Origin: Limiplasma sp031556335
Lineage (GTDB): Bacteria; Bacillota; Clostridia; Christensenellales; Aristaeellaceae
DNA: 11,445 nucleotides
Assembly (NCBI GenBank): GCA_031556335.1
Contig: JAVBTE010000169.1
Location: forward strand, 1 to 11,445
Direction: 5' to 3'
A model generated the notes under the pieces. It was not told where the DNA came from. It did no database searches and saw nothing but the letters and a program-made list of their open reading frames with translations. Below are positions 1 through 6,640 of the stretch, piece by piece; position 1 is the stretch's first letter, and the number at the start of each line of letters is the position of its first letter. Position numbers and translations under genes: made by a program.

Positions 1-5
1 GCAAA

Positions 6-1904
6 ATGAACAACGGCTTTGCCCGGATCGCCGCCGCCAGCGTGCGGGTGCATCTGGGGGATGTGGAAAAAAACGAACGGTTAATAGCGGCCGCCATGGA
101 ATCCCTTCAGGCCCAAGGCGTGGAGGTGGCGGTCTTTCCCGAGATGTGCCTAACAGGCTACACCCTGGGGGATCTGTTCATCCACGAGCTGGTGCAGCGG
201 AGGGCGCTGGAAGCCTTGCTTCGCTTGGCAGCCCAAACCGGGGAAATGGCCGTCATCGTTGGGCTGCCCTTTAGCGCGGACGGATTTTTATATAATTGCG
301 CGGCAGTGCTGCAAGGGGGCAAGCTGCAGGGCTTGGTGCCCAAAACCTTTTTGCCAAATGGCAATGAGTTTTACGAAACCCGCTGGTTTGTCAGCGGCAG
401 TCAGGCCCAGGGCAGGGCCCTGGTGGCGGGGGAGGAAATTCCTTTCCAGCCTGGGCTGCTGTTTGAAATGAACGGGTTTCGCTTTGCCGTGGAGATTTGC
501 GAGGATCTGTGGATCCCGACGCCCCCCAGTTGCCACTATGCGGTGATGGGCGCGGACATTATCCTCAACCCCAGCGCGTCCAATGCCCTGGTGGGCAAAC
601 ATCCCTACCGCAGGCAGCTGCTAAGCCAGCAAAGCGCCCGGTTGTATGCGGGCTATGCCTATGCCTGTGCGGGCTTTGGCGAAAGCACCAGCGATTTGGT
701 GTTCTGCGGCTATACGGCTGTGTATGAAAACGGCGCGCCCCTTGCGGAGGGATCACGCTTTCAGATGGAGGGCGGCCAGGCCATCGGGGATATTGACGTG
801 ACCCGGCTGCGGTATCAGCGCCAGCGCGGCGGCAGCTATTCCCAGCAACCACAGGAAACCCCTATTTCCATGGCGCGGGTGGCACTTCAAGCGAATGTGA
901 TGCCCAATCTGCCCCTGCGGCGGCCCTTGCATCCCCTGCCCTTTGTGCCTTCAGGCCCGGAAGCGGCGCAACGCCTTGAGGAGATTGTGAATATCCAAGT
1001 GACGGGCCTGAAGACCCGGCTTAAGGCGATTCGCTGCCAAAACCTGGTGCTTGGCGTTTCTGGAGGGCTGGATAGCACCCTAGCCCTGCTGGTGGCAGTC
1101 CGGACTTTTGATGAACTGGGGCTTCCCCGCACAGGCATCCACGCCCTTACGCTGCCGGGCATGGGCACCGGGGCCCGTACCAAGGGAAATGCGGACAAGC
1201 TGATGGCCGTCCTTGGGGTGGCCTCCCTGGAAATCTCCATTGAAAAGGCCGTGAAACAGCACTTCCAGGACATTGGCCAGGATGAGGCCTGCCACGACGT
1301 AACCTATGAAAACAGCCAGGCACGGGAACGAACCCAGATTTTGATGGATTATGCCAATCGGGTGAATGGCATTGTGCTGGGAACCGGGGACATGAGCGAG
1401 GCGGCCTTGGGCTTTTGCACCTATAATGGCGACCATATGAGCATGTACAACGTCAATTGTTCCGTGCCCAAAACCTTGGTGAAGACTTTAGTCCGCCATC
1501 TGGCGGAAACCATAGGGGACGCCGCAAAGGAGATTTGCGCCGACATCCTCGACACCCCCATCAGCCCGGAGTTACTGCCTGTGTCTGCCGGGGAACTGAA
1601 CCAGCGCACGGAGGATATTTTGGGGGACTATGCTCTGCATGATTTTTTCCTGTACCATCTGCTGGACAGCGGTTCCACCCCGGAACGGCTGAAAACACTG
1701 GCCATACAGGCCTTTGACGGCGTGTATGGCCGGGAAAAGATTGAGGAACAGCTGACCACCTTTATCCGCCGGTTTTTCACCCAGCAGTTTAAGCGGAACT
1801 GCGTGCCCGACGGCCCCAAGGTTGGCAGCATCGGGCTGTCCCCCAGGGGGGATTTACGCATGCCCAGCGATATGGGCTTTGATCTGTGGAAGGAAGGGCT
1901 TTGA
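6..1904 (+). CDS. nadE: Glutamine-dependent NAD+ synthetase
   Basis: Catalyses the last step of NAD+ synthesis, amidating deamido-NAD+ with ATP, using ammonia released from glutamine by its own amidase domain; cytoplasmic. The 632 residues are typical of the two-domain form. Residues about 1-290 are a nitrilase-type glutaminase with a visible Glu-Lys-Cys triad: E46 in FPEMCLTGY, K113 in VPKTFLPN and C165 in VEICEDLW. Residues about 315-632 are the NAD synthetase domain with the ATP pyrophosphatase loop SGGLDS (352-357), YENSQARERTQ (434-444) and LGTGDMSE (458-465). The C-terminal region ending in GDLRMPSD is also typical. The ATG at 6 begins directly at the amidase domain, but only five bases precede it, so the ribosome binding site and promoter lie outside the window. 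It converges on the oxidoreductase operon. No truncation is seen and all key residues are present. Confidence 0.97.
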   Translation: MNNGFARIAAASVRVHLGDVEKNERLIAAAMESLQAQGVEVAVFPEMCLTGYTLGDLFIHELVQRRALEALLRLAAQTGEMAVIVGLPFSADGFLYNCAAVLQGGKLQGLVPKTFLPNGNEFYETRWFVSGSQAQGRALVAGEEIPFQPGLLFEMNGFRFAVEICEDLWIPTPPSCHYAVMGADIILNPSASNALVGKHPYRRQLLSQQSARLYAGYAYACAGFGESTSDLVFCGYTAVYENGAPLAEGSRFQMEGGQAIGDIDVTRLRYQRQRGGSYSQQPQETPISMARVALQANVMPNLPLRRPLHPLPFVPSGPEAAQRLEEIVNIQVTGLKTRLKAIRCQNLVLGVSGGLDSTLALLVAVRTFDELGLPRTGIHALTLPGMGTGARTKGNADKLMAVLGVASLEISIEKAVKQHFQDIGQDEACHDVTYENSQARERTQILMDYANRVNGIVLGTGDMSEAALGFCTYNGDHMSMYNVNCSVPKTLVKTLVRHLAETIGDAAKEICADILDTPISPELLPVSAGELNQRTEDILGDYALHDFFLYHLLDSGSTPERLKTLAIQAFDGVYGREKIEEQLTTFIRRFFTQQFKRNCVPDGPKVGSIGLSPRGDLRMPSDMGFDLWKEGL

Positions 1905-1953
1905 TAAGCCAGGGGTGCTGGTAGCCGTTTATTGCACCTTGTGCGCATGAATC

Positions 1954-1990
1954 AAAAAGGCTTGTCACACGTTTCGGTGTGACAAGCCTT
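1954..1990 (-). terminator. Rho-independent terminator of the oxidoreductase operon
   Basis: A perfect 14-bp stem (1957-1970 with 1977-1990) with a 6-nt loop. Read leftward, it is followed by five T at 1954-1958, partly inside the stem base, which fits intrinsic termination of the leftward operon ending at 2000. Read rightward there is no T tract, but the hairpin is 50 nt after the nadE stop and no other strong hairpin lies between, so it may also help end nadE transcription. Confidence 0.85.
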
Positions 1991-1999
1991 CGCTTCGTA

Positions 2000-2539
2000 T
2001 TACCCGCGCACCGCTGCCTTGCCCTGGGCAACGGCCTGCTGGTTGATCTCCATCAGATGGGCCTTTTCCTCGCCCAGCCAATCCTTCATGGTTTCGACCA
2101 GCTGCTCATCCGTCACCACATCGGTGGCGGCCTGGACAGCGCCCAGCATCACCATGTTGCTGACCCGACCGTTACCCAGCTTATCCGCGATTTCATTGCA
2201 GGGAATGGCAAAGGTCTTCACGTCTGGCCGGATCTCCACCCCTTCAATGAGGGAGGAGTTGTACAAAAGGGTGCCACCCTCTGGCATCAAGGGCATGAAT
2301 TTAACCAGGCTGGGCTTGTTCATGGCCACCAAAATGGGGGGCTCATTCACCAGGGGGCTGCCAATGGGCTCGTCGCTGACGACCACGGCGCAAAAGGCCT
2401 CGCCGCCCCGCATTTCCGGGCCATAACTCGGCATCCAGCTAACCTCCTGGCCCCCAAGCATGGCGGCCTTGGCCACCAGCGTGCCGATCAATAGCACGCC
2501 CTGCCCGCCGAAACCCGCAATCAGGAATTGCTTTTCCAT
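2000..2539 (-). CDS. korC: 2-oxoacid:ferredoxin oxidoreductase, gamma subunit
   Basis: Gamma subunit of the four-subunit 2-oxoacid:ferredoxin oxidoreductase encoded with the three upstream genes; in this family the gamma domain completes the CoA-handling part of the complex. The 179 residues match the usual stand-alone gamma length. Visible family motifs are the N-terminal glycine-rich GFGGQGV (9-15) and SYGPEMRGG (38-46), both typical of the pyruvate/ketoisovalerate oxidoreductase gamma domain. The ATG shares one base with the beta stop codon (TAATG) and is preceded by AGGAGGT 8 nt upstream, inside the end of beta, so translation is probably coupled. It is the last gene of the operon, with the terminator 10 nt beyond its stop. 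The symbol follows Kor naming; the substrate is not fixed by this subunit. Confidence 0.93.
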   Translation of the reverse strand: MEKQFLIAGFGGQGVLLIGTLVAKAAMLGGQEVSWMPSYGPEMRGGEAFCAVVVSDEPIGSPLVNEPPILVAMNKPSLVKFMPLMPEGGTLLYNSSLIEGVEIRPDVKTFAIPCNEIADKLGNGRVSNMVMLGAVQAATDVVTDEQLVETMKDWLGEEKAHLMEINQQAVAQGKAAVRG

Positions 2540-3291
2540 TACTCAGCACCTCCTGTGGTAACGTCCTTATATACGCCCAAAGGATATGTGGGCATCATGT
2601 CGCTTTGCAGCCATTCCAGGGCTTCCTTGGGGGTTTTTCCCCAGTTGGTGGGACAGGTGGACAGCACCTCTACCAGGGTAAAGCCCTTGCCCTCCATTTG
2701 CAGCTGGAAGGCCTTTTGAATAGCGGCCTTGGCCCGCTTAATGGCAGGCACATTGTGTACGCTAACTCTCTCAATATAGGCGGGGCCGCTGAGGGTGGCA
2801 AGCATTTCACTGACCCGCACGGGATATCCGCAGTGATTCACATCCCGGCCATAGGGGCTGGTGGTGGTCACCTGGCCCGGCAGGGTGGTGGGGGCCATCT
2901 GTCCACCGGTCATGCCGTAAATGGCGTTGTTCACAAAAATGGTGGTAATTTTTTCGCCCCGTGTGGCGGCATGAACGATTTCCGCCGCGCCGATAGAGGC
3001 CAGATCCCCGTCCCCCTGGTAGGTAAAAACCGCCTTGTCCGGGTGCACGCGCTTGATGCCCGTGGCCACGGCAGGGGCCCGTCCATGGGCCGCTTCCATC
3101 ATGTCGCAGTTGAAATAATCATAGGCGAACACCGCGCAGCCTACAGGGGCCACGCCGATGGCGGTCTCTCCAATGCCCAGCTCCTCCATGGATTCTGCCA
3201 CCAAGCGATGAATAATTCCATGGGTACAGCCGGGGCAGTAATGGAACGGTTTTTCACAAAGCATGCTGGTTTTTTCAAACACAATGGCCAT
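2539..3291 (-). CDS. korB: 2-oxoacid:ferredoxin oxidoreductase, beta subunit (TPP-binding)
   Basis: Catalytic thiamine-diphosphate subunit: binds TPP-Mg and carries out decarboxylation of the 2-oxoacid. The 250 residues match the short beta subunits of the Kor/Vor group. Motifs seen: FHYCPGCTHG (16-25) near the N terminus, and the TPP/Mg motif beginning YQGDGD (91-96) and closing with FVNN (119-122), followed by YGMTGGQM (125-132), which is strongly conserved in this family. C19 and C22 sit where family members carry cluster-ligand cysteines. The start shares one base with the alpha stop (TAATG), and AAAGGAG lies 10 nt upstream within alpha. Neighbours are alpha upstream and gamma downstream. 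Substrate could be a branched-chain 2-oxoacid or 2-oxoglutarate; the family is certain, the substrate is not. Confidence 0.94.
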   Translation of the reverse strand: MAIVFEKTSMLCEKPFHYCPGCTHGIIHRLVAESMEELGIGETAIGVAPVGCAVFAYDYFNCDMMEAAHGRAPAVATGIKRVHPDKAVFTYQGDGDLASIGAAEIVHAATRGEKITTIFVNNAIYGMTGGQMAPTTLPGQVTTTSPYGRDVNHCGYPVRVSEMLATLSGPAYIERVSVHNVPAIKRAKAAIQKAFQLQMEGKGFTLVEVLSTCPTNWGKTPKEALEWLQSDMMPTYPLGVYKDVTTGGAE

Positions 3292-4763
3292 TACTCTTCC
3301 GCTCCTTTCTCTTCATCCGCTTCCGGGGGCGCGGCGGGTTCCTCCGCGGGGGCCCCATACCCTGCCGTGGCGTCCACAGCGTCTTCCGCATCCTCCATGG
3401 CCTTTTGCTGGGACTCAATCTCCGCCAAGTCCTTGCGGATGGTTTCAAACACATTGCCAATGGCTCCCACCAGGCTTCCCGTGCCCTTGAGGATGCCCTG
3501 CTTTACCTTCTCGGCGGTGGAGGCGGCTTTTTCTTTGATTTGTTCGGTCTTTTGGGTAAATTCCGGGCTGCTCAGCTTTTCATCCAGCTTTTGACCCATG
3601 TCGTTCAGCTTGGAACCTAGCACGCTGGCGGCCTGATCCATCTGGCTGGCAATGTCCTGAATCTTTTTGTCAAAGCTGTTTTGATAGGCGCCGCTTGCGC
3701 CCGCCAGCTTCTCAATCTCCTGCACCAGATCGGGCACGGTGGGCACCATGCCCCCCACCCGGCCATAGAAATCCACGGGTCGCGCCCCGTCAACGGCCAG
3801 GCGCACATCGTCCAGCATCTGGCCCATGCTCATTTCCACGCAAAGATAGCGCTTGGCCGTGAGCACGGTTTTTTGCAGCGCCTGGGAGGGGAAGGGCCAC
3901 AGGGTGATGGGCCGGAGAAGGCCTACCTTGATGCCCTTTTCCCGGCATTTTCGCATGGCGCTACGGGCGATGCGGCTGGTGGTACCATAGGCGACCAGCA
4001 CAATCTCCGCATCCTCCAACATTTCCTCCTGCCAGCGGCATTCGTTGGCGGCAATGGCGTCGTACTTTTTTTGCAATTTCAGGTTGTGCTTTTCCAGCAC
4101 GGTGGGGTCGATATACAGGCTGTTGATGATGGCCCGGGGAGCATCGCCGCTAGCCTGATGGCCCGTGGCCGCCCAGGTTTTGAGGGGCAAATCGGCAGCC
4201 GGGGCGCGGTTTTCCGCCGCGTCCATGTCCACAGGCTCCATCATTTGGCCGATCAGGCCGTCGCCCATCACCATGACGGGATTGCGGTAGCGATCGGCGA
4301 TGTCAAAGGCGTCCTGGGTCAGGGAAACAGCCTCCTGCACAGAGCTGGGGGCCAAAACGCACATGCGGTAATCCCCATGGCCGCCGCCCCTGGTGGCCTG
4401 GTAATAGTCGCTTTGGGCGGGCTGGATGCCGCCAAGGCCGGGGCCGCCGCGCACGATGTTCACAATCACGCAGGGCAATTCCGCGCCAACGATGTAGCTG
4501 ATGCCCTCCTGCTTCAGGCTGATCCCCGGTGAGGAGGAACTGGTCATGACCCGGGCCCCCGCGCCCGCCGCGCCATACACCATGTTAATGGCGGCCACTT
4601 CGCTTTCCGCCTGCAAAAAGCAACCGTCCACCTGAGGCAAACGCCGGGACATATATTCCGGAATCTGGTTTTGAGGCGTGATGGGATAGCCGAAGAAATA
4701 GCGGCACCCCGCCTGAATCGCGGCTTCCGCGATGGCCTCGTTTCCCTTCATCAATTTTTTCAT
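3291..4763 (-). CDS. vorB: 2-oxoacid:ferredoxin oxidoreductase, alpha subunit (VorB-like) with an extra C-terminal tail
   Basis: Alpha subunit carrying the pyrimidine-binding and transketolase C-terminal-like domains of the OFOR complex. The N-terminal half is very typical of VorB (3-methyl-2-oxobutanoate dehydrogenase subunit): KGNEAIAEAAI (6-16), FFGYPITPQN (23-32), QAESEVAAINM (51-61), MTSSSSPGISL (73-83) and RGGPGLGGIQP (105-115). The transketolase C-terminal-like domain spans about 250-350 (VLVAYGTTSR, LRPITLWPFP). Family members usually end near residue 350-355; this one continues to 490 with a charged, helix-prone stretch (about 360-460) and a Pro/Ala/Glu-rich end. The ATG at 4763 has GAAGGG about 11 nt upstream, which is weak; residue 5 is an alternative ATG with no site. 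Korn symbols for the sister genes follow the alternative KorDABC naming; korA would be the synonym here. Exact substrate is unproven. Confidence 0.93.
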   Translation of the reverse strand: MKKLMKGNEAIAEAAIQAGCRYFFGYPITPQNQIPEYMSRRLPQVDGCFLQAESEVAAINMVYGAAGAGARVMTSSSSPGISLKQEGISYIVGAELPCVIVNIVRGGPGLGGIQPAQSDYYQATRGGGHGDYRMCVLAPSSVQEAVSLTQDAFDIADRYRNPVMVMGDGLIGQMMEPVDMDAAENRAPAADLPLKTWAATGHQASGDAPRAIINSLYIDPTVLEKHNLKLQKKYDAIAANECRWQEEMLEDAEIVLVAYGTTSRIARSAMRKCREKGIKVGLLRPITLWPFPSQALQKTVLTAKRYLCVEMSMGQMLDDVRLAVDGARPVDFYGRVGGMVPTVPDLVQEIEKLAGASGAYQNSFDKKIQDIASQMDQAASVLGSKLNDMGQKLDEKLSSPEFTQKTEQIKEKAASTAEKVKQGILKGTGSLVGAIGNVFETIRKDLAEIESQQKAMEDAEDAVDATAGYGAPAEEPAAPPEADEEKGAEE

Positions 4764-4799
4764 GGGCGTTCATTCCCTTCTCAATCCGTTTGGCGCCGT

Positions 4800-4828
4800 C
4801 CGGCGGGCAACTGTCTGCGCCCCGCCGG
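4800..4828 (-). other. GC-rich hairpin between delta and alpha genes
   Basis: In the 79-nt gap between the ferredoxin stop and the alpha start there is a perfect 8-bp all-GC stem (4800-4807 with 4821-4828) with a 13-nt loop. No T run follows it in the leftward direction, so it is not a standard terminator. It could act as an mRNA processing or stability element that changes the delta to alpha ratio; that is inference only. Confidence 0.45.
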
Positions 4829-4842
4829 GGGAGGATGGACGA

Positions 4843-5049
4843 TTATTTTTCCACCTGAATGGCCACGTCGGGGCACATGGTAGCGCAAAACGCGCAGCCG
4901 ATGCACTCGTCGTTGTTCACGCAATGCGCCGGATGGTATCCTTTTTTATTGAGACGCTGTTTGTCGATCTCCATAATTTTTTTGGGGCACGCGTCAATGC
5001 ACAGGCCACAGCCCTTGCATACGTCTTCATTCACAGTCACAACCGCCAT
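4843..5049 (-). CDS. korD: 2-oxoacid:ferredoxin oxidoreductase, delta subunit (2x[4Fe-4S] ferredoxin)
   Basis: Small electron-transfer subunit that takes electrons from the TPP site through two [4Fe-4S] clusters to ferredoxin. The 68 residues contain two ferredoxin motifs: C11-x2-C14-x2-C17-x3-C21-P, and C49-x2-C52-x2-C55-x3-C59-P, plus an extra C43. I chose the ATG at 5049 because AAAAGGAGG stands 7 nt upstream and the protein starts directly with the usual MAVVTVNED-type N terminus. An in-frame ATG at 5124 would add 25 residues, but it falls inside the -10 box of the operon promoter, so it cannot be on the transcript. First gene of the operon; alpha follows after 79 nt. Confidence 0.93.
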   Translation of the reverse strand: MAVVTVNEDVCKGCGLCIDACPKKIMEIDKQRLNKKGYHPAHCVNNDECIGCAFCATMCPDVAIQVEK

Positions 5050-5056
5050 AGTTTCG

Positions 5057-5065
5057 CCTCCTTTT
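5057..5065 (-). promoter_or_regulatory. Ribosome binding site deciding the delta subunit start
   Basis: AAAAGGAGG read leftward, 7 nt before the ATG at 5049. It fixes the start of the ferredoxin subunit, in preference to the in-frame upstream ATG at 5124. Confidence 0.85.
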
Positions 5066-5122
5066 GCAAACCGGAATTTGAGGCCCCGGCCCATGCCGGG
5101 ACGCTGAAACAGGTTTCTATCC

Positions 5123-5150
5123 ATTATACAAGAAGCGAAAGGGATGTCAA
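5123..5150 (-). promoter_or_regulatory. Consensus sigma-A promoter of the oxidoreductase operon
   Basis: Leftward TTGACA (5145-5150), a 16-bp spacer and TATAAT (5123-5128): both hexamers match consensus perfectly. Transcription should begin near 5116, giving a leader of roughly 65-70 nt before the delta ATG. A second, weaker leftward pair lies just upstream: TTGACG (5172-5177), 17-bp spacer, GATATT (5149-5154), whose -10 overlaps the -35 of the first. Confidence 0.9.
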
Positions 5151-5178
5151 TATCCGCGCCGGGTCGGGATTCGTCAAC

Positions 5179-5207
5179 TTGCCGTATTTTTTGGAATGTT
5201 GTATAAT
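5179..5207 (+). promoter_or_regulatory. Sigma-A promoter of the DUF6056-like gene
   Basis: Rightward TTGCCG (5179-5184), a 17-bp spacer and a perfect TATAAT (5202-5207). Transcription would start near 5214, about 40 nt before the chosen ATG at 5255. It is divergent from the operon promoter; 28 bp separate the two -35 boxes, so binding at one may affect the other. Confidence 0.75.
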
Positions 5208-5254
5208 CTTCCTACTTGCCGCCCCCCGGGGCGTGGATGGAGGGGCAACAGCGG

Positions 5255-6565
5255 ATGGAACGATGGAACAAAAGGGTTTTCTTCGGCATCTTGGCCGTGG
5301 TGTTCGTGGCCATGCTGGCGCTGAATTTTGTAACGCCGCTGGAAGCGGACGATTATTCGTATATGTATCATTTTGGCACCGGGGAGCGGTTCCAGTCCCT
5401 TTCGCAGCTGGTGCCCTCGGCCCTGGCCCATTACCAGGTCATGAACGGCCGCATGGTGACCAACAGCTTGTTTGCCCAGATCATGATGCTGTGCGGAAAA
5501 ACCGCGTTCAACCTTATCAACGCGGGGGTGTACCTTGTTTTTACGCTGGGCCTGTACCTGTTTTTGCGGGGCGAAACAAAGCGGGACTGGATGCTGATGC
5601 TGGCTGTGCAGGGGGCGGTGTTTCTGTTTGCGCCGGCTTTTGGGGTCACCACGCTGTGGGTGGACGGGGCCTGCAATTATCTGTGGGGTACCACGCTGAT
5701 CGTGTACGCCCTGTTGCCTTTCCGCAACGCGTTTTTGGAAGGGAAAAACAAGCTGCCCCTGTGGAAACAGATCGGGTTGGCCTTGGTGGCGCTGATGGCG
5801 GGGAACGTGACGGAGAACACTTCGCTGGTGATGATCTTGCTGATGGGGCTTTGCGTTTTGTGGAGCGCGGCCAGGCAGAAACAGGTGCCTCTGTGGATGC
5901 CGGTGATGCTTTTGATGGCTGTGGCCGGCTACGCCGTGCTGATGGGCTCCCCTGTGACAGGAAAAAGCGTTGGGAGCGAGCCCTCCTTGGGGCGGTATCT
6001 GGTCAACTTTTCCCTGTGCATGACCAAGTTTTTGGAGCAAAAGGGATTGCTGTGCGCCTATGCGGTTTTGGCCTGCCTGTCCTGGAAGGAGAAGGAGGAC
6101 CGGCAGCGGCTCTGGCTGTCGCTGGCGCTGGTGGCGGGCGCGTTGATCGCCAACGCGGCCATGGTGATTCCGAAGTATTATCCGGAACGGGCCAGCTTTG
6201 GCTGGGTGGTGTTGCTGCTGCTTGCCTGCGGGCTTTTGGCGCCTTCGCTGAAGCGGGTGCAGGCGGGCGCGCTGTGGCGGGGAGTGGCGGCCAGCCTGGC
6301 GGGCATCGCGGTGATCGTTTTTTTGCAGGCCGCGCCCCTTGTGTACGACCGCTATTGCCAGGCGGAAGCCCGGCTTGCGGACATCGCGACCCAAAAAGCG
6401 GCGGGTGTGACGGATATCGAAACTTATGGCATCAGGAGCAGAACACGGTATGATATTTATGGAGACGGCAATACTTTTTCCGGCAGCGCGAAGTATCGGC
6501 CCAATGTCTGCTTTGCCAAGGCGTGCGACGTGGGAAGCATCCGGCTGACGGACGAGCTGAACTGA
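5255..6565 (+). CDS. Polytopic membrane protein, DUF6056-like
   Basis: Integral membrane protein of 436 residues with about ten hydrophobic segments. After a first membrane helix (about 9-26) comes the short exposed motif TPLEADDYSY and then an HYQVMNGRMVTN stretch; an acidic DDxSY followed by a NGR motif at this place resembles DUF6056-type proteins, whose overall plan recalls multi-pass lipid-linked glycosyltransferases. I cannot assign a reaction. A non-hydrophobic C-terminal region of about 80 residues (from about 355) follows the last helix and probably lies outside the membrane. I chose ATG 5255 because GGAGGGG stands 9 nt upstream; ATG 5237 and TTG 5216 in the same frame have no convincing site. 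It is monocistronic with its own promoter and a hairpin after its stop. Family assignment is from memory of motifs, moderate confidence; membrane nature is clear. Confidence 0.8.
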   Translation: MERWNKRVFFGILAVVFVAMLALNFVTPLEADDYSYMYHFGTGERFQSLSQLVPSALAHYQVMNGRMVTNSLFAQIMMLCGKTAFNLINAGVYLVFTLGLYLFLRGETKRDWMLMLAVQGAVFLFAPAFGVTTLWVDGACNYLWGTTLIVYALLPFRNAFLEGKNKLPLWKQIGLALVALMAGNVTENTSLVMILLMGLCVLWSAARQKQVPLWMPVMLLMAVAGYAVLMGSPVTGKSVGSEPSLGRYLVNFSLCMTKFLEQKGLLCAYAVLACLSWKEKEDRQRLWLSLALVAGALIANAAMVIPKYYPERASFGWVVLLLLACGLLAPSLKRVQAGALWRGVAASLAGIAVIVFLQAAPLVYDRYCQAEARLADIATQKAAGVTDIETYGIRSRTRYDIYGDGNTFSGSAKYRPNVCFAKACDVGSIRLTDELN

Positions 6566-6587
6566 GGGAATGGAAGAGGGCCATAGG

Positions 6588-6621
6588 CAACGCCCCCATG
6601 GCAAGCGCCATGGGGGCGTTG
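6588..6621. terminator. Hairpin between convergent DUF6056-like gene and yebC
   Basis: A perfect 15-bp GC-rich stem (6588-6602 with 6607-6621) and a 4-nt AAGC loop sit between two converging genes, 22 nt after one stop and 19 nt after the other. Position suggests a bidirectional terminator. No T tract follows on either strand, so it is a non-canonical one, or a 3' end stabiliser. Confidence 0.65.
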
Positions 6622-6640
6622 GGATTCTAGGCGAAAGCCC

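Noticed and set aside
2605..3594. 329-codon plus-strand frame opposite the beta and alpha subunits
   Set aside because: Antisense to strongly conserved family members; composition and lack of motifs fit a shadow.
5050..5124. N-terminal extension of the ferredoxin subunit from ATG 5124
   Set aside because: That ATG lies inside the TATAAT box of the operon promoter, and a strong AGGAGG site precedes the ATG at 5049.
4732..6453. 573-codon plus-strand frame spanning the ferredoxin gene, divergent promoters and membrane-protein gene
   Set aside because: It crosses two divergent promoters and overlaps two well-supported genes in other frames, with Gly/Ala/Arg-rich content and no domain.
5174..6604. 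476-codon minus-strand frame opposite the DUF6056-like gene
   Set aside because: His/Gln/Arg-rich antisense shadow without motifs; the plus-strand frame has clear membrane helices, a promoter and a ribosome binding site.
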